Assembly: GCA_007115705.1 (NCBI GenBank)
Contig: QXEO01000817.1
Location: forward strand, 2,276,500-2,340,499
Direction: 5' to 3'
DNA from: Dactylis glomerata
Taxonomy: Eukaryota > Streptophyta > Magnoliopsida > Poales > Poaceae
Length of the DNA stretch: 64,000 nucleotides
Part shown: piece by piece, positions 1 to 11,200 of the stretch
Position numbering within the stretch: the stretch's first letter is position 1
Layout of the letters: the number at the start of each line of letters is the position of its first letter
Program-made: the position numbers and the translations under genes
Notes under the pieces: model-generated
Database searches by the model: none
Told to the model about the DNA's origin: nothing
What the model saw: the letters and a program-made list of their open reading frames with translations, nothing else

Positions 1-89
1 TCCTCTGAAATAAGTGACGGTGACTTGGTACAAATTTTGTACTAAGTCAGTATAAAATTAAAGATACTTATTTTTTATCGGAGGGAGTA
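1..89. mobile_element. Stowaway-type MITE, left end cut by window edge
   Basis: The right end reads CGGAGGGAGTA, the usual grass Stowaway terminus. The body has the typical AAATAAGTGAC ... TTGTACTAAGT ... AGTATAAAAT ... ACTTATTTT layout of a hairpin-forming MITE of about 90 bp. The window starts inside the left inverted repeat, so that terminus and its TA target site are not visible. It is non-coding and would have been mobilised by a Tc1/mariner transposase. Confidence 0.8.
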
Positions 90-1410
90 CAATATTATCC
101 TACTTCTTCAGACATTAGGCCCTTTGTATGTATCTAGCAAAGTCAACCTATGTATTTATCTAGCAAAGTGTTTTACGTAATGATATATATTTTCAAGATT
201 ACTTCTATACTTTTTACTACATTTTAGCTGCATAGTTTAATATTTTCTACGTACATTTGTAATATCATATTTAAGAATCATACGTTATCTCTATGTAGGG
301 GTCAGGTCAATACTTGGTAGCAATAGCCATAATTCTCCCACCCATTTTCTTAGCTAAAGCATGTTAAATTATTAATGGATCATATATAGGCCGTGTATAT
401 CATCAATAGTTCTTATGCAAACACATGAAGCTGACTTAGTTGCAAGTGCATTGTCTTAAAGAGTAGTGGTTGTAACTATCTGGTGTTCTTTTCCATAAAC
501 TTTTTCAACTTTGACAGATAAAATGCCCTAATTCCACCTGGTGCGCAATCTAGCAGCTCAATGGCTGAAGTTTGATGACAATATGGTGACCTTAGCTTTT
601 AAGATCGATGACAGATACTTAAAGGTATGCGCAGTTTTCCCCTATTGAGCATATTATACAAGAGATTTGGGCAATTTAATTTCCTAGCAATAACTAAATT
701 AACATATTTGGGAAATAATAACTGGTCAGCGCTTATGCTGCATTATTTAAGGACCATGTTTTCCAAATCCTATGGGCATAAACTATTACTGAGTTTGTAG
801 TCTAATAGTCTTGAGAACCTTTAGATATATGAGATGAAATATGTAGAAGAAAAATATGATTTTTTTTAGGATACCCAAAGGAAAATGACCAACTAGGCAT
901 GAAGCAAAGTTAGATTATCCTTAGATCACCCCATCATTTCCACATTTTTTTGTTTTTAATATAAATAACAAAATATGATTGGTTGAAAGTAAAAACATCT
1001 TCTCACAAAGCACTAATGAGTTCTGCTAACCATAATTTTATATTGTTTGATCGTAATCTATGCGGCAATATTGCAAGGTTTCTCTTTTGTTCGAGTAAAA
1101 TGAACATCCAGTACAAAACATTGATAATGCAACCTGACGCGAATATGAGTGTGCCTAATCTGATTTTCGCTATGCACTATACAAATTCATACACGATTCA
1201 ATAATTAAACCATAAGTTTACTGGGGTACCATGGATAATTTTTTATCTATTGACCGCCTTGAATTACAAGATAAAATCATTCCACGTGAAATATGCAAGT
1301 GCCAGAGTTCTAAATCATTCTATGCTTCCTAAAAAATTTAAGTGAACAAAAAGTTAAGAACTTCATTTTCATAATCACTAGGCCGTGCAAGTGCACGGGT
1401 TAATGACTAG
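90..1410 (+). mobile_element. 3' portion of a Helitron
   Basis: The right end carries the Helitron 3' signature: a perfect short hairpin CCGTGCA-AG-TGCACGG (1383-1398), about eight bases, then CTAG at 1407-1410 followed by host T. The last ~30 bases match, in reverse complement, the 3' end of the complete Helitron at 39598-41226, so both belong to one family. No TC 5' terminus was found in the window, so the left limit is nominal and the element may extend beyond it and include the MITE at 1-89. The body is AT-rich. Apart from the short exon-like stretch at 532-624 I see no coding sequence and no Rep/helicase. Confidence 0.65.
532..624 (+). pseudogene. Exon-like fragment inside the Helitron
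   Basis: A 31-codon open stretch runs up to a good splice donor (AAAG|GTATGC) and lies 14 bases after an acceptor-like CTTTGACAG; an in-frame TAA sits between acceptor and ORF. The peptide contains QWLKFDDNMVTLAFKIDD. It is surrounded by AT-rich DNA and looks like a captured single exon, as Helitrons often carry. I do not recognise the parent gene. It could also be chance, because the stretch is short. Confidence 0.3.
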
Positions 1411-1424
1411 TCTACGCAGAATAG

Positions 1425-1691
1425 GCAGCGGCGGTCACGGCACAATACATTCACGACTTCTTCACCATACGACTCCACCCCACCATCTACGGTCTTCACA
1501 ACCTCACGGACTTCGACGACAATGTCACGCCCTTGCTTCACAGCAAGCCTACAACTGACGACACACCTGCTACGCCCGACCAAGGATCAGTGCCAAGCAA
1601 CAAGACCGGCCTCGTTCCTGCACCGAAACGACCGCAGCGCCTATGCCGACCCAGTACTCGGCTGGACCCAGCTGTGTGGGATCTTAAATAG
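1425..1691 (+). pseudogene. GC3-rich reading-frame fragment, unrecognised
   Basis: An 88-codon frame without a usable start begins just right of the Helitron 3' end. Third codon positions are strongly C/G in the first half (stretch TIYGLHNLTDFDDNVTPLL), which is typical of real grass coding sequence and unlike the AT-rich DNA to its left. The C-terminal part is basic and proline-rich (VPAPKRPQRLCRPSTRL) and ends in TAG. I could not assign it to a family; a broken gene or a transposon ORF are both possible. The longer ATG-initiated frame overlapping it (1522-1887) lacks this codon bias. Confidence 0.3.
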
Positions 1692-2500
1692 CCCCGATCC
1701 CAAGGAGGATGGTGTGGAATATCTGAACTCTGAAACCTGTATCCTCTCTGCCCACTTCTCTGAACTTTTATCCTTCTCACCTCCCCTGTATTCTGAACCA
1801 TACGTTCCTGTAACACGCGTAACTGACGGTGAGAGAAGCGTGAGCCAGTCTGGGCCTCACAGACAATGGTCTTATCACCCACACTAGCAACAGTCTCGTG
1901 GCCTAATCGATGGCATCGTCCTCAACATCGACGATACTATTGGCATTCGATCCGTACTAGTGGTAGTGTATGATCTTCTCAAAAGGAAAATTTCTGGGCC
2001 TAGATTATTTTTGTTTTCTTGCACAAAATTGTAATTATTACGACCTGAGAACATGGAGCTTCTTTCGAAAAGAAAAGGGTGAAGTTGGAGCATGCGAGAT
2101 TTCCACACCTTTTCTTCTCGCCACTGCATTTTGGCAGGCAATTGGTACATGGGGCTAAGACACACAGGACCCATGGGGATGGGGGTCCAACCAAATTTCC
2201 AAAGAACCGAAGATTCGATCTAATCGAATGCCTATAACTACTTGGGTTCCCCCTAGCAAAGGTAGGTGCATGTCACAAAGGGAAGTGGCCAGACGCGGAG
2301 GTATGTGCATGTCAGGGGGCCACTGCCCCCCTCGCTCCGCCACTGCTCTGCAGCAAAGGAAACCATCAACCATCTCAAAGTACTACGCAAAGTCTTTATA
2401 TATCCTTCTTCCATGCCATAGGTATGTACATTTCCATCCAGAGACATTTAGCAAACAGAACATGAATGAATTAAGGAGTGAGGAGGGCAAGAATAACAAC
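1692..2500. other. Unassigned sequence
   Basis: No gene is supported here. A 19-bp GC-rich hairpin (AGGGGGCCACTGCCCCCCT) lies at 2314-2332 beside GCTCCGCCACTG, a combination common in grass repeats. The right limit is where similarity to the 3' internal region of the minus-strand elements begins (ATAGGAATTTATAGTGGAC at 2501). Confidence 0.4.
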
Positions 2501-3330
2501 ATAGGAATTTATAGTGGACTCTTTAGAATAAACTTGGTTTTTGGTAGTTGGATGCACGAGTAGAGCTCGTACAGATGAAGGCTAGCAAAAGATAGGAAGC
2601 GACCAACTAAGAGAGAAATAACAGTCATAATCATGCATAGGGACAAAACATTATTAACCAAAGCATAAAGTGGTATCACAAGTTAAAAACCAAATGATCA
2701 TAGAGGCTTATGACGACTTGTTAAAGTCAAATATGGTGTAAACATGCGCCAAGTCGACCCAAATAAAGCATCAAAGGAAAAAACCACAATAATATGCTCC
2801 TATATAATAAAAACAAGGCATGATCTTTCAAAGACATATTAAGCAATCTCAGTCATTTAAGACAAGTCATGCTACAACAAAAATTACTAAGCATACTATT
2901 AAAATAACATCAAACGTGACGGGAAATCCATTTTGAAACTCGGGTCCAGATGAACCCGCCGGCTGAACCAATCATCATGTGCCGCGTCCCGTGAACACAA
3001 GCGTACAGGTACAAGCATTTCTGTAGTATGTCCTTTTTAGAACAGTGCGACGTAGACAGGTGGGCGCATTAATTTGGACGGAGAGTCTAACCTGATGCCG
3101 GTCTAGGCGGTTCCATGACATCATGGACCGACAGTCCGACACCCCACACCCCCAGATGGACCAACGGACGCAGCCCTTGACTTCTATTCCACGCGGCGGC
3201 GCTTGCAAGCTGCGCTGCACACCTCGTCCCCGTCCCCGGCAGTCTCGGGTGCCTCGCACCAGATGCCTGAAACTTCACCATCTTCCACACGCGGGTACGG
3301 CTCGCTGCTGAAATCCGCGACGCCGGCCGG

Positions 3331-3496
3331 ATCATGCTTGCCGACCTCTTCTTCGTCTTGTCCTCCATGCTTCTGGTCCTCTTCAAGTCATGCTCGCCGA
3401 CCCCTTCTTTATCTTGTCCTCCATGCTTCTGGTCCTCTTCAAGTCATGCTCGCCGACCCCTTCTTTATCTTGTCCTCCATGCTTCTGGTCCTCTTC
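3331..3496. repeat. 56-bp tandem repeat, about three units
   Basis: The landmark CCATGCTTCTGGTCCTCTTC recurs at 3365, 3421 and 3477, so the period is 56 bp. Units two and three are near-identical and the first is slightly diverged. Because 56 is not a multiple of three, the same peptide-like string (for example RSMEDK on the minus strand) appears in successive frames. That explains the overlapping ORFs here, which should not be read as separate genes. Confidence 0.85.
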
Positions 3497-4391
3497 GACC
3501 TCCACGCCGTGCCCTGCAATCTGCACGCTGCCTGTGCCTTGATCGACATGCTCAACTTGACTGTCCACAGATGCCTGTATTTTTTCGTGATCACCCCCAC
3601 AGGCAGGATGATTTTAGTTAAGTTTGCCCTGCAGCCAAACATGACCTTCTCCGAAACACAGAGCCGATCAAATGCGTACCTCGTCGTGGACAGGGATCCC
3701 TTTGCTGAAGAGAAAGCATGTCCTGCCTTGCCACCTTTTGCCCACCGTCCATCCAAATCCAAGGGCCAGCAAGCGATCAAGTTCAGTTCGTCTTCACGCA
3801 CGCAGCACACATCGACGCATTCTCGGGCGGACCTCTGCCATTGCCGCCGCCGGCGGAAACTGGATAAAACTGTGCCAACGAGCTCCTCCACCGCTACTCC
3901 GGCGGGCTTCTCCGCGCAGCCGTGACGCCCCCCTCCGTCCCCTCCGACACCCCCCTCTGCCCCATCGCAGGCTCCCTCCAAATGCCCTTCTCTGTCCCCC
4001 TACAACAGCCTCCTCTGATCAACACAGCGTCCTGGAGCTGGCACAGTGTTGTACAGACAGACAGCTGCACATGAAAATCAAATTCAGTTAACGCTTCAAT
4101 TCAGTAAAAACAGCAGCTTGCTAATACTAGAGTACTAGAGAATGAAATGAAATCTGAAAAACTGGGACATACATTAGACAAGCAAAAGCTGAACTCATGT
4201 GTTAAAAGGACATATTTTCAGTTAACAATACATACTTTCAAAAAGATAATATATCTGGTTCTTTATGAAGTTCTACACATATCTTTAAAATGAAGCTAAT
4301 TTGTTGCTTTAACACCCTTCAGATTGCATCTTTTGTAGCCGGAACAATGATACCACCAACCTTATATGCTACAAGGAGCTTTTGTTTCAAG

Positions 4392-4606
4392 AACGATACT
4401 AAGATTTTGTGTTCTTGCCATACCAAAACTTGCATCTATTTTTTTACCGAACTTCACTTAATGTAATGAGGGTTCTGTACTTTTTTAGAGCATGCTTCAG
4501 TTCTTGCTAGCAACAAGGAGTTAAATCAAAATTAATTGACAGATGTACTACTTTCTCAATTTCTTTTTTATTGAAAGGAAGGAAAACACAAAATCTTAGT
4601 ATCGTT
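4392..4606. repeat. Perfect 22-bp inverted repeat with ~170-bp spacer
   Basis: The left arm 4392-4413 begins AACGATACTAAGATTTTG. The right arm 4585-4606 is its exact reverse complement (AACACAAAATCTTAGTATCG...). The spacer is AT-rich and non-coding. It may be the termini of a small insertion of about 215 bp nested in the gene-fragment transposon, but no convincing flanking duplication is visible, so the class is left open. Confidence 0.6.
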
Positions 4607-4759
4607 GCTGTGTCCACACGCGACCTGGACTATCCAGTCAATGCGTGCGGGAGAGCACCATGGCCGGGGAATGCCATTGGAGACGGAAGGAGAACGCCGT
4701 GACCCATGCACGCCTCCCTGCAAGGGGAAAGTGGGGAGAGATCACACAAGCTGGTTCAG

Positions 4760-5900
4760 TTAAGGGAGGAGAACGATGGCAATGCAGGACACATGCCATA
4801 CCTCGACGATATCGACCACATTGGAGTGGACACCCCCGTTGCTGGTCAAAATCTTCCGAAGCAGACCACTCCCCTGGCGGCGCCATTGTTGCTGCTCTCT
4901 TCTCTCCCGTCTCAGAGATATACTACTGACACACCTCTTTGTCCAACCAGGAGAGTTGGAATCGAGCTTCCCGGTGGTTTGCGCAGAATCTGCCTGCCCG
5001 TCACCATCCTGCTCAACACCACCCCTGACAGCCATCACGATGCCCACAATAGATTGGTGCGGCTCAGCCGACCCGACATGGCTGGACTGGCTAGCTTCTT
5101 CTGCCTCCGCGGGCACTGCCGCCAGAGCCGGAGTCATCGTATATGGGCAAACTGGAAATTTCAAACGCCAACAAAAACAGAACCGGCAGTCAGATTCGAC
5201 ACCTGCGTACAACTCATAAAACCATTTGATTTCGCATCAACATCTAAATCCAAGATTTTACCAACAGGAATTATGGCTCACTTCATGCATTTCATACACA
5301 GATTAAGAAACCATTTGTGTGTACCTATTGGTCCACCCCAGAGAGTTTGGATCAGGCTTCGCAGGCGATGTCGCTGTATCGACCTGAGCGGCGCCGCGGC
5401 GGCGTCCAGCCCACCACTGCCACCAACCGCTATGACGATGCCCACCACGGATTGATCTGGCTCCAACGAGCCGGCCTGGCTGGAATGGCTCCCTTCGTCA
5501 CCTGAGACCATCTTCGTCGGCAGCGGCCCAGGCGACTCGTATATAGGCAACCTGCAATTGTTCCGACAGATCCATTCAGGCTAATCAGCACCTCAACCTA
5601 AATTACTCATCTCCACTCGTAGTCGGAGGGGCGAGGATGCGGGGGATGGAACACAAACCTGTCGATTGGATCCAGGGGGAATTCCCCAGCGCCTACGTGA
5701 GCTGTCCTCCACCCGTTCTCCGCCGCCGCATCCCACGCTCCGCCGTCGCTCTCCATGGATGAGCTTTCCAAATAGCCGGAACCTGGAGATTTTGCCCTCC
5801 CACGGCTATCTTCCAGCTCTGCTTTTGCGATCTCAATGGCGCCTGCGAGCCATGTATCGTCTGCGACCGAGAAAGGAGATGGTATGGGGGTTGGGCCCAC
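4760..5900 (-). pseudogene. Captured gene fragments, minus strand, unrecognised
   Basis: Three minus-strand open stretches (5900-5607, 5550-5278, 5212-4760) have GC-rich codon use. The first starts with MGPTPIPSPFSVADDTW and has an acidic and alanine-rich tail. The second and third share a diverged segment, SLEPDQSVVGIVIAV versus SAEPHQSIVGIVMAV, with the same spacing to upstream serines, so one is a duplicate of the other. I do not recognise the product and see no conserved domain. The likely origin is exons of a host gene acquired by the transposon and then duplicated. No complete frame or promoter is evident. Confidence 0.4.
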
Positions 5901-6580
5901 TTCTAACTCGGTGCTTCCCGGTCCAGGAAGCCGCCGCGATTTTGTTCAGTGGGTTCGCTTTCGTCCACCACGTCAACGCTGTCTCCGTTACATCTCGGTG
6001 CGGGCCAGGTCTAAGTGCCGTCATATGTATTCGCATTTTTCATCGCTCGCTCGCCGTACTAGTCTGACAGATTCTCTATTACGTGACTAGGAGCGACTGG
6101 TTCATCTGGCGGGTTCATCTGGACTCGGGAGCCAAATCTTCGACATGTAAAAGTCTAAGCCACAGTCTAAATAAGCTCCCATTTATACCACTATAGGCAT
6201 ATAACTTTTTTCTCTTTTCCAACACGATTCAACCTTTTTGAATCAACTCTTAAAGATAAAAACCAGACATAGACTAGAGGTCTAAATATACCTTGATACA
6301 AAGAAATAAGAATATCTGAACAAAAATCAAGCTAAACGCAGTACTAGAAAAAGAGAACACTCGTTGAACGATAAGAGTGAAAACTAAAGTGTTCTTGACA
6401 ATGAAAAACGGAGTGCATCTTCTCCAAAAAAAACATGTTAAGGTCCAACCATTTATTGCAGCAAACAAAACAAAAGAAAACTGAAAGCGAAAGTAAAGAC
6501 GCTCCAAGAAAAACGCATAGAATACGAAGCAATAAAAATATAGTGTCTTGAAAGATGACCTGATTTTTGCCGATGAAGAA

Positions 6581-6658
6581 TGGGTGCCTCGGGGCATCCC
6601 TAAGCTTTGACGCTTGTACCTCTTAGATATTTCTTGGGGTGACATGGGCATCCCCAAG
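6581..6658 (-). promoter_or_regulatory. Internal polypurine-like hairpin pair of EA
   Basis: On the minus strand, CTTGGGGATGCCCATGTCAC-CCCAAG forms a 7-bp stem (CTTGGGG/CCCCAAG). It is followed ~40 nt later by a decayed GGGATGCC...GGCACCC copy. The core AAGCTTGGGGATGC equals the 3' polypurine tract of related elements. The function is inferred only. Confidence 0.5.
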
Positions 6659-7250
6659 CTAGCTTTTGTCCATACTTCATCTTATCTCATCATTCTCATT
6701 TCCCTACACTTGAAAACTTCCTTCATACAAAACTTCACATAATTCTATTAGCAACATTAGTGTAAGCACGATAGTAAATCTACTCTTTTGATTCAGTTTC
6801 AAACTCAAGTATGACACCCATTAAAGCATAAGCGACTGTAGCAACTTTCTCAAAAGTTCCGTGATCAAAAGAACTCAAAAAGAAAGCGATCGAGAGGCAA
6901 ACACAAATAGTGGCAGAAATATGTCAAAATAGAACAGCTGACAAAGATCGATTTTTTTGAGGATCTTCTGTTGCTCAAATCGAAAAGTGCAAAACTAATA
7001 AAACTTTGGAAATAACCTGGGGCATGTGAACAAGAAATCGCAGATCAAAAAAAAATTCTGAGAATTTTCACGAATTTTTACAGTGCAGCACAGAAATCTG
7101 TTTCAGGACAACAACTTCCCCAAATCTTACCTTCCTCCAATTAGAGGTTCTTCTTGGCACAAAAATAAAATAAAAATGATAAGAAGATGTCATTACAGTA
7201 GTAATAACTTCCAAGACTCAACAAAAAGAAAAATTACTAAAAAGAAAACA

Positions 7251-7300
7251 TTGGGTTATCTCCCAAGAGTGCTTTTCTTTAACACCTTTGAGCTAGGCGC
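7251..7300 (-). promoter_or_regulatory. Conserved double hairpin downstream of gag (EA)
   Basis: On the minus strand: CGCCT-AGCTCAA-AGGTG then, 15-16 nt later, TTGGG-AGATAA-CCCAA. One stem position is a G-U wobble (AGGTG instead of AGGCG). It lies 13 nt past the gag frame end (7313). See the E2 and E6 copies for the unmutated form. Confidence 0.55.
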
Positions 7301-7312
7301 AGAAAGTGGAAA

Positions 7313-8033
7313 TCAAGTATTTTCAAATGAAGCATTAAGATCAATTGTTTCCTCAAAAGCACCACTTACCAAACTAGGCACCTTAGACGCCCCCAAAGAT
7401 GATTCAACCTGTAAATCACTCTTAGTCAAACTAAAAGTCTTACCAATCTTAAAAACATGATGCGGTTTTGGCATAGACACCTTGGGAACATACATAGATT
7501 TTTGCTCTTTTTCAACAAAAGCTTTCTCCTTCTTAAATTTAAGAGAAGAGAAAATTGAACTTAGAGTTTCCATAGACTCCTCTAATTTACCAATCCTAAG
7601 GTTTTGACTATCATGGATAGTGCTAGCCTCTAAAGCAGTGATTCTTTTACCGATACTTTCTATCGATTTATTAACCTGGCTAGCGTTATCAAGGAGATTT
7701 GGCAAACTTTTCTCTAAAGAGCTAAGTTTTTTCTACAGCTTCCTCCAAAGTGACCTCAATTTTAACAACATGAATAGGTGGTACTCCCACTAAACTTTCA
7801 ATTAAAGTGTATGCTTCCAAAGCGGGAGTACCCAAAAAATTACCTCCTGCGAGAGTATCAAGAACGTATCTATTCCAACTAGATATACCAACATGAAAAT
7901 TCCTAAGGAGGATCATGGTAGAATGCTTTTTTGTACATCTATGATGAGCATTACTAATTTGGTACCAAGCAACTTTCAAACTTTCTCCTCCTTGTTGCTT
8001 AAAAGTACGAACTTCAACTTCAGGATTACTCAT
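7313..8033 (-). pseudogene. gag: EA gag-like ORF, MSNPEVEVR type, frameshifted
   Basis: The start at 8033 begins MSNPEVEVRTFKQQGGESLK and matches the E2 ORF residue for residue apart from scattered changes (LLRNF.VGISSWNRYVLDTL, GGNFLGTP). The first frame stops at 7722. The homologous C-terminal half continues in another frame (7705-7313; RITALEAS, RIGKLEESMETLS, SLKFKKEKAFVEKEQ). This looks like a coiled-coil structural protein rather than a canonical retrotransposon gag with a zinc knuckle. The cereal Sabrina family is known for this ORF. It reads through the position where E2 has a premature TAG. Confidence 0.75.
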
Positions 8034-8194
8034 TCTAGCAAGACCAAAAAGCAGACAAGCAAAAGTAACAACTATAAAAGAACTATTTTTTTTGTATTTT
8101 TGATAAAAAGATGCAAGCAAAAATAAAATAAAGCAAAACAATAACAAAGTAAAAGATTGGAAGCGAGAGACTCCCCTTGCAGAAATCCTCTTTC

Positions 8195-8212
8195 TCCCCG
8201 GCAACGGTGCCA
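8195..8212 (-). other. EA primer binding site (tRNA-Asp)
   Basis: On the minus strand it reads TGGCACCGTTGCCGGGGA, complementary to the 3' end of plant tRNA-Asp with one change. It sits 11 bases from the LTR end. Confidence 0.85.
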
Positions 8213-8223
8213 GAAAAATTGCT

Positions 8224-11200
8224 TGATGGCGTGAAGATAACCGCCCAGTTGGGAACCCCAAGAGGAAGGTATGGTGAGCACATCAGCAAGTCTTCCCTCA
8301 GTATGAAACCAAGGTTTATCGAACCAGTAGGAGAAAGAACCAACTTCCGAAGGTTGATGCTCGCTGGCTTCGCGATAGCTCCAGACAATTTATATATGGT
8401 GCCTTATCTGGGGCATAGCTTTGCACCAGCAGCAATGTGGAACCTGTACACAACACAACCAAGTACTTTGCCCCAACTTACAGTGAGGTTGTCAATCTCA
8501 CCGATTTGATGTAAACAAAGGATTAAACATATCGTGTGGTAAAAGATCGTAGTTTGCGATAATGTAAATAATGCTAGTAAATAGTAAACTGCAATAAGAA
8601 TGTAAAAGAATGGACCGGGTTCCACAGTTCACTAGAGGTGTCTCTCTATAAGATAAATAGCATGTTGGGTAAACAAATTACAGTTGGGCAATTAATAGAA
8701 TAAAGAAAGCATACAAATGTCATGAGGATCACTATTAGATTCACTTGGGAATTACAACATAATACATAGACCATAATCCAACTGCATCTATGACTAATAA
8801 TCCACCCGCTGGATGTCATCTGAGCAACCGTTGGGTATTAAGTTGCAAGCAACAGATTATCGCCTTAAGCAAAGTGTGTAATTTAAACAATGCAAATGTC
8901 CTTGAACACAAGATTGTTGTTTTCTCCCTAGTAGCAACAGCACATCTACAACCTTAGAGGTTTCTATCACTCCCCCAGATTACTAGAGGCATGAACCCAC
9001 TATCGAGCATAAATACTCCCTCTTGGAGTCACTAGTATCTACTCGGCCAAGATATCTACTAGCAACGGAGAGTATGCAAGATCATAAACAACATAGAGAT
9101 GATAAATTAATAAATCAACTTGACAAAGTACTCAATATTCATCGGATCTCAAGAAACACAACATGTAGAATTACATAACGATGATCTTGATCATGATAGG
9201 CAGCTCACAAGATCTAAACATGAAGCACATGGAGGAGAAGACAATCATCTAGCTACTGCTATGGACCCGTAGTCCAAGGTAGATGATAGTGCGTGTTAAG
9301 CACCCAGTTGGGAACCCCAAGAGGAAGGTATGATGAGCACATCAACAAGTTTCCCTCAGTTGTGAAACCAAGGTTTATCAAACCAGTAGGAGAAAGCCAA
9401 AGTTCCGAAGGTGATGCTTGCTAGCTTTGCGACACTCCGGACAATGGCGCCAGAAAAATAGTGTCGGCGTGAAGCTTTTCACCAGTAGCAACGTGGAACC
9501 TGCACACAACACAACCAAGAACTTTGCCCCAACTTACGATGATGTTGTCAATCTCACTGGTTTGCTGTAAACAAAGGATTGAGCGTATCGAGTGGTAATA
9601 GGTAATAATATGCAAGAATGTAAATAAACAAGTAAAAGTAAACAGTAATAGCAATGTAAAGGAAATTGGACCGGGGTCCATAGTTCACTAGTGGTGTCTC
9701 TCCATAAGATAAATAACAACATGCTGGGTAAACAAATTACAATTGGGCAGTTGATAGAGTAAAGATAACGTACATATGTCATGAGGATCACTATGAGATT
9801 CACTCTGGGCATTACAAAAAAAATACATATACCGCAATCCAACTGCATCTATGACTAATTATCCACCCTCTGAATATCGTCCGAGCAAACATTGGGTATT
9901 AAGTTGTGAACAACAGATTATCGCCTTAAGCAAAGTGCGTAAAGTAAACAATACAAATGTCCTTGGACACAAGATTGTTGTTTTATCCCTAGTGGCAAAA
10001 TCACATCTACAACCTTAGAGGTTTCTGTCACTCCCCCAGATTACTAGAGGCATGAACCCAATTATCGAGCATAAATACTCCCTCTTGGAGTCACTAGCAT
10101 CTACTCGGCCAAGATATCTACTAGCAACGGAGAGCATGCAAGATCATAAACAACATAGAGGTAACATAAAGATAATATTCAGCACATCAACTTAACATAG
10201 TACCAATACTCATCGGATCCCAACAAACACAACATATAGAATTACACATAGATGATCATGATCATGTAGGGCAGCTCACAAGATCTAAACATGAAGCACA
10301 TGGTGGAGAAGACGACCATCTAGCTACTGCTATGGACCCGTAGTCCAAGGTAGACTACTCACACATCACTCCGGAGGCGACCATGGTGGTGGAGAAGGCC
10401 TCCGGCAGGGATTCCCCTCTCCGGCAGGGTGCCGAGAAGAGCTCCTGGATCCTCCCAATCTTGCGACAACGACGGCGGCGGCTTGCAGTATGTTTCGAGG
10501 AAAAGCGATCCATCCTTTAGGTTTTCCCCGTTGAGGGGAATATATAGGCGAAAGGGGGGCGTCAGAGGGTGGACCAGCTGGTCTCACCCCCTGGTGGCGC
10601 GGCCAGGTGCTGGGCCGCGCCGCCCTAGGGTGAGCCTGGCTCCTGGCCCCCCTCTGTCTCATCTTCGGACTTTGTGATGCGTCGGGAAAAATAGAAGGTT
10701 TGGCTTTTGTTTTGTCCAATTCTGAGAATATTTTCGGTGTAGCTTTTCTGAAACACAAAAATAGCAAAAAACAGGAAACTAGCACTGTGACATCTCGTTA
10801 GTAGGCTAGTTCCAAAAAATACATAAAAACGCCACAAAGTGTAACAAAACACAAAGCAAATGGTGTATAAACAAGCATGGAGCATCAAAAATTATAGATA
10901 CGTTTGAGACGTAGCAGTAGACTACTCACACATCACTCTGGAGGCAGGCATGGTGATGAAGAAGGCCTCCGGTGGTAATTCCCCTCCCCGGCAGGGTGCC
11001 GGGAAGAGCTTCTGGACCCTCCCGATCTCGCGTCGACGACGTCGGCGGCTTGCAGTATGTTTCGTGGAAAATTGATCGGGTCTTTTAGGTTTTCTCACCG
11101 AGGAGAATATATAGGCGGAAGGGCAGCATCAGGAGGTGGGCCAGGTGGCCCTACCACCTGGTGGCGCGGGCTAGGGGCTGGCCGCGCCACCCTATGGTGT

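Larger units (their letters stand above)
2921..6141. mobile_element. Gene-fragment-carrying inverted-repeat transposon, Mutator-like (Pack-MULE-like)
   Basis: It interrupts EA's 3' internal region. The uninterrupted homologue in E6 is near 52320-52360, and flanking EA sequence rejoins across it, with GAC on both sides (2918-2920 and 6142-6144). The ends form inverted repeats: CTCGGGTCCAGATGAACCCG at the left (near 2939) matches the complement of the right end (near 6098-6130), continuing to TGAACCA. The interior is GC-rich and exon-like, has no transposase, and contains a 56-bp tandem repeat, a perfect 22-bp inverted repeat and a duplicated peptide-coding segment. Composition and cargo suggest a Pack-MULE. 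The 3-bp repeat is shorter than the 8-9 bp usual for Mutator, so the superfamily is uncertain. Confidence 0.6.

Noticed and set aside
2314..2332. GC-rich hairpin as a terminator
   Set aside because: This is plant nuclear DNA without an adjacent gene; the motif is common in grass repeats.
3203..3925. 240-codon plus-strand ORF in the gene-fragment transposon
   Set aside because: It crosses the 56-bp tandem repeat and has overlapping antisense frames of similar length; no domain is recognisable.
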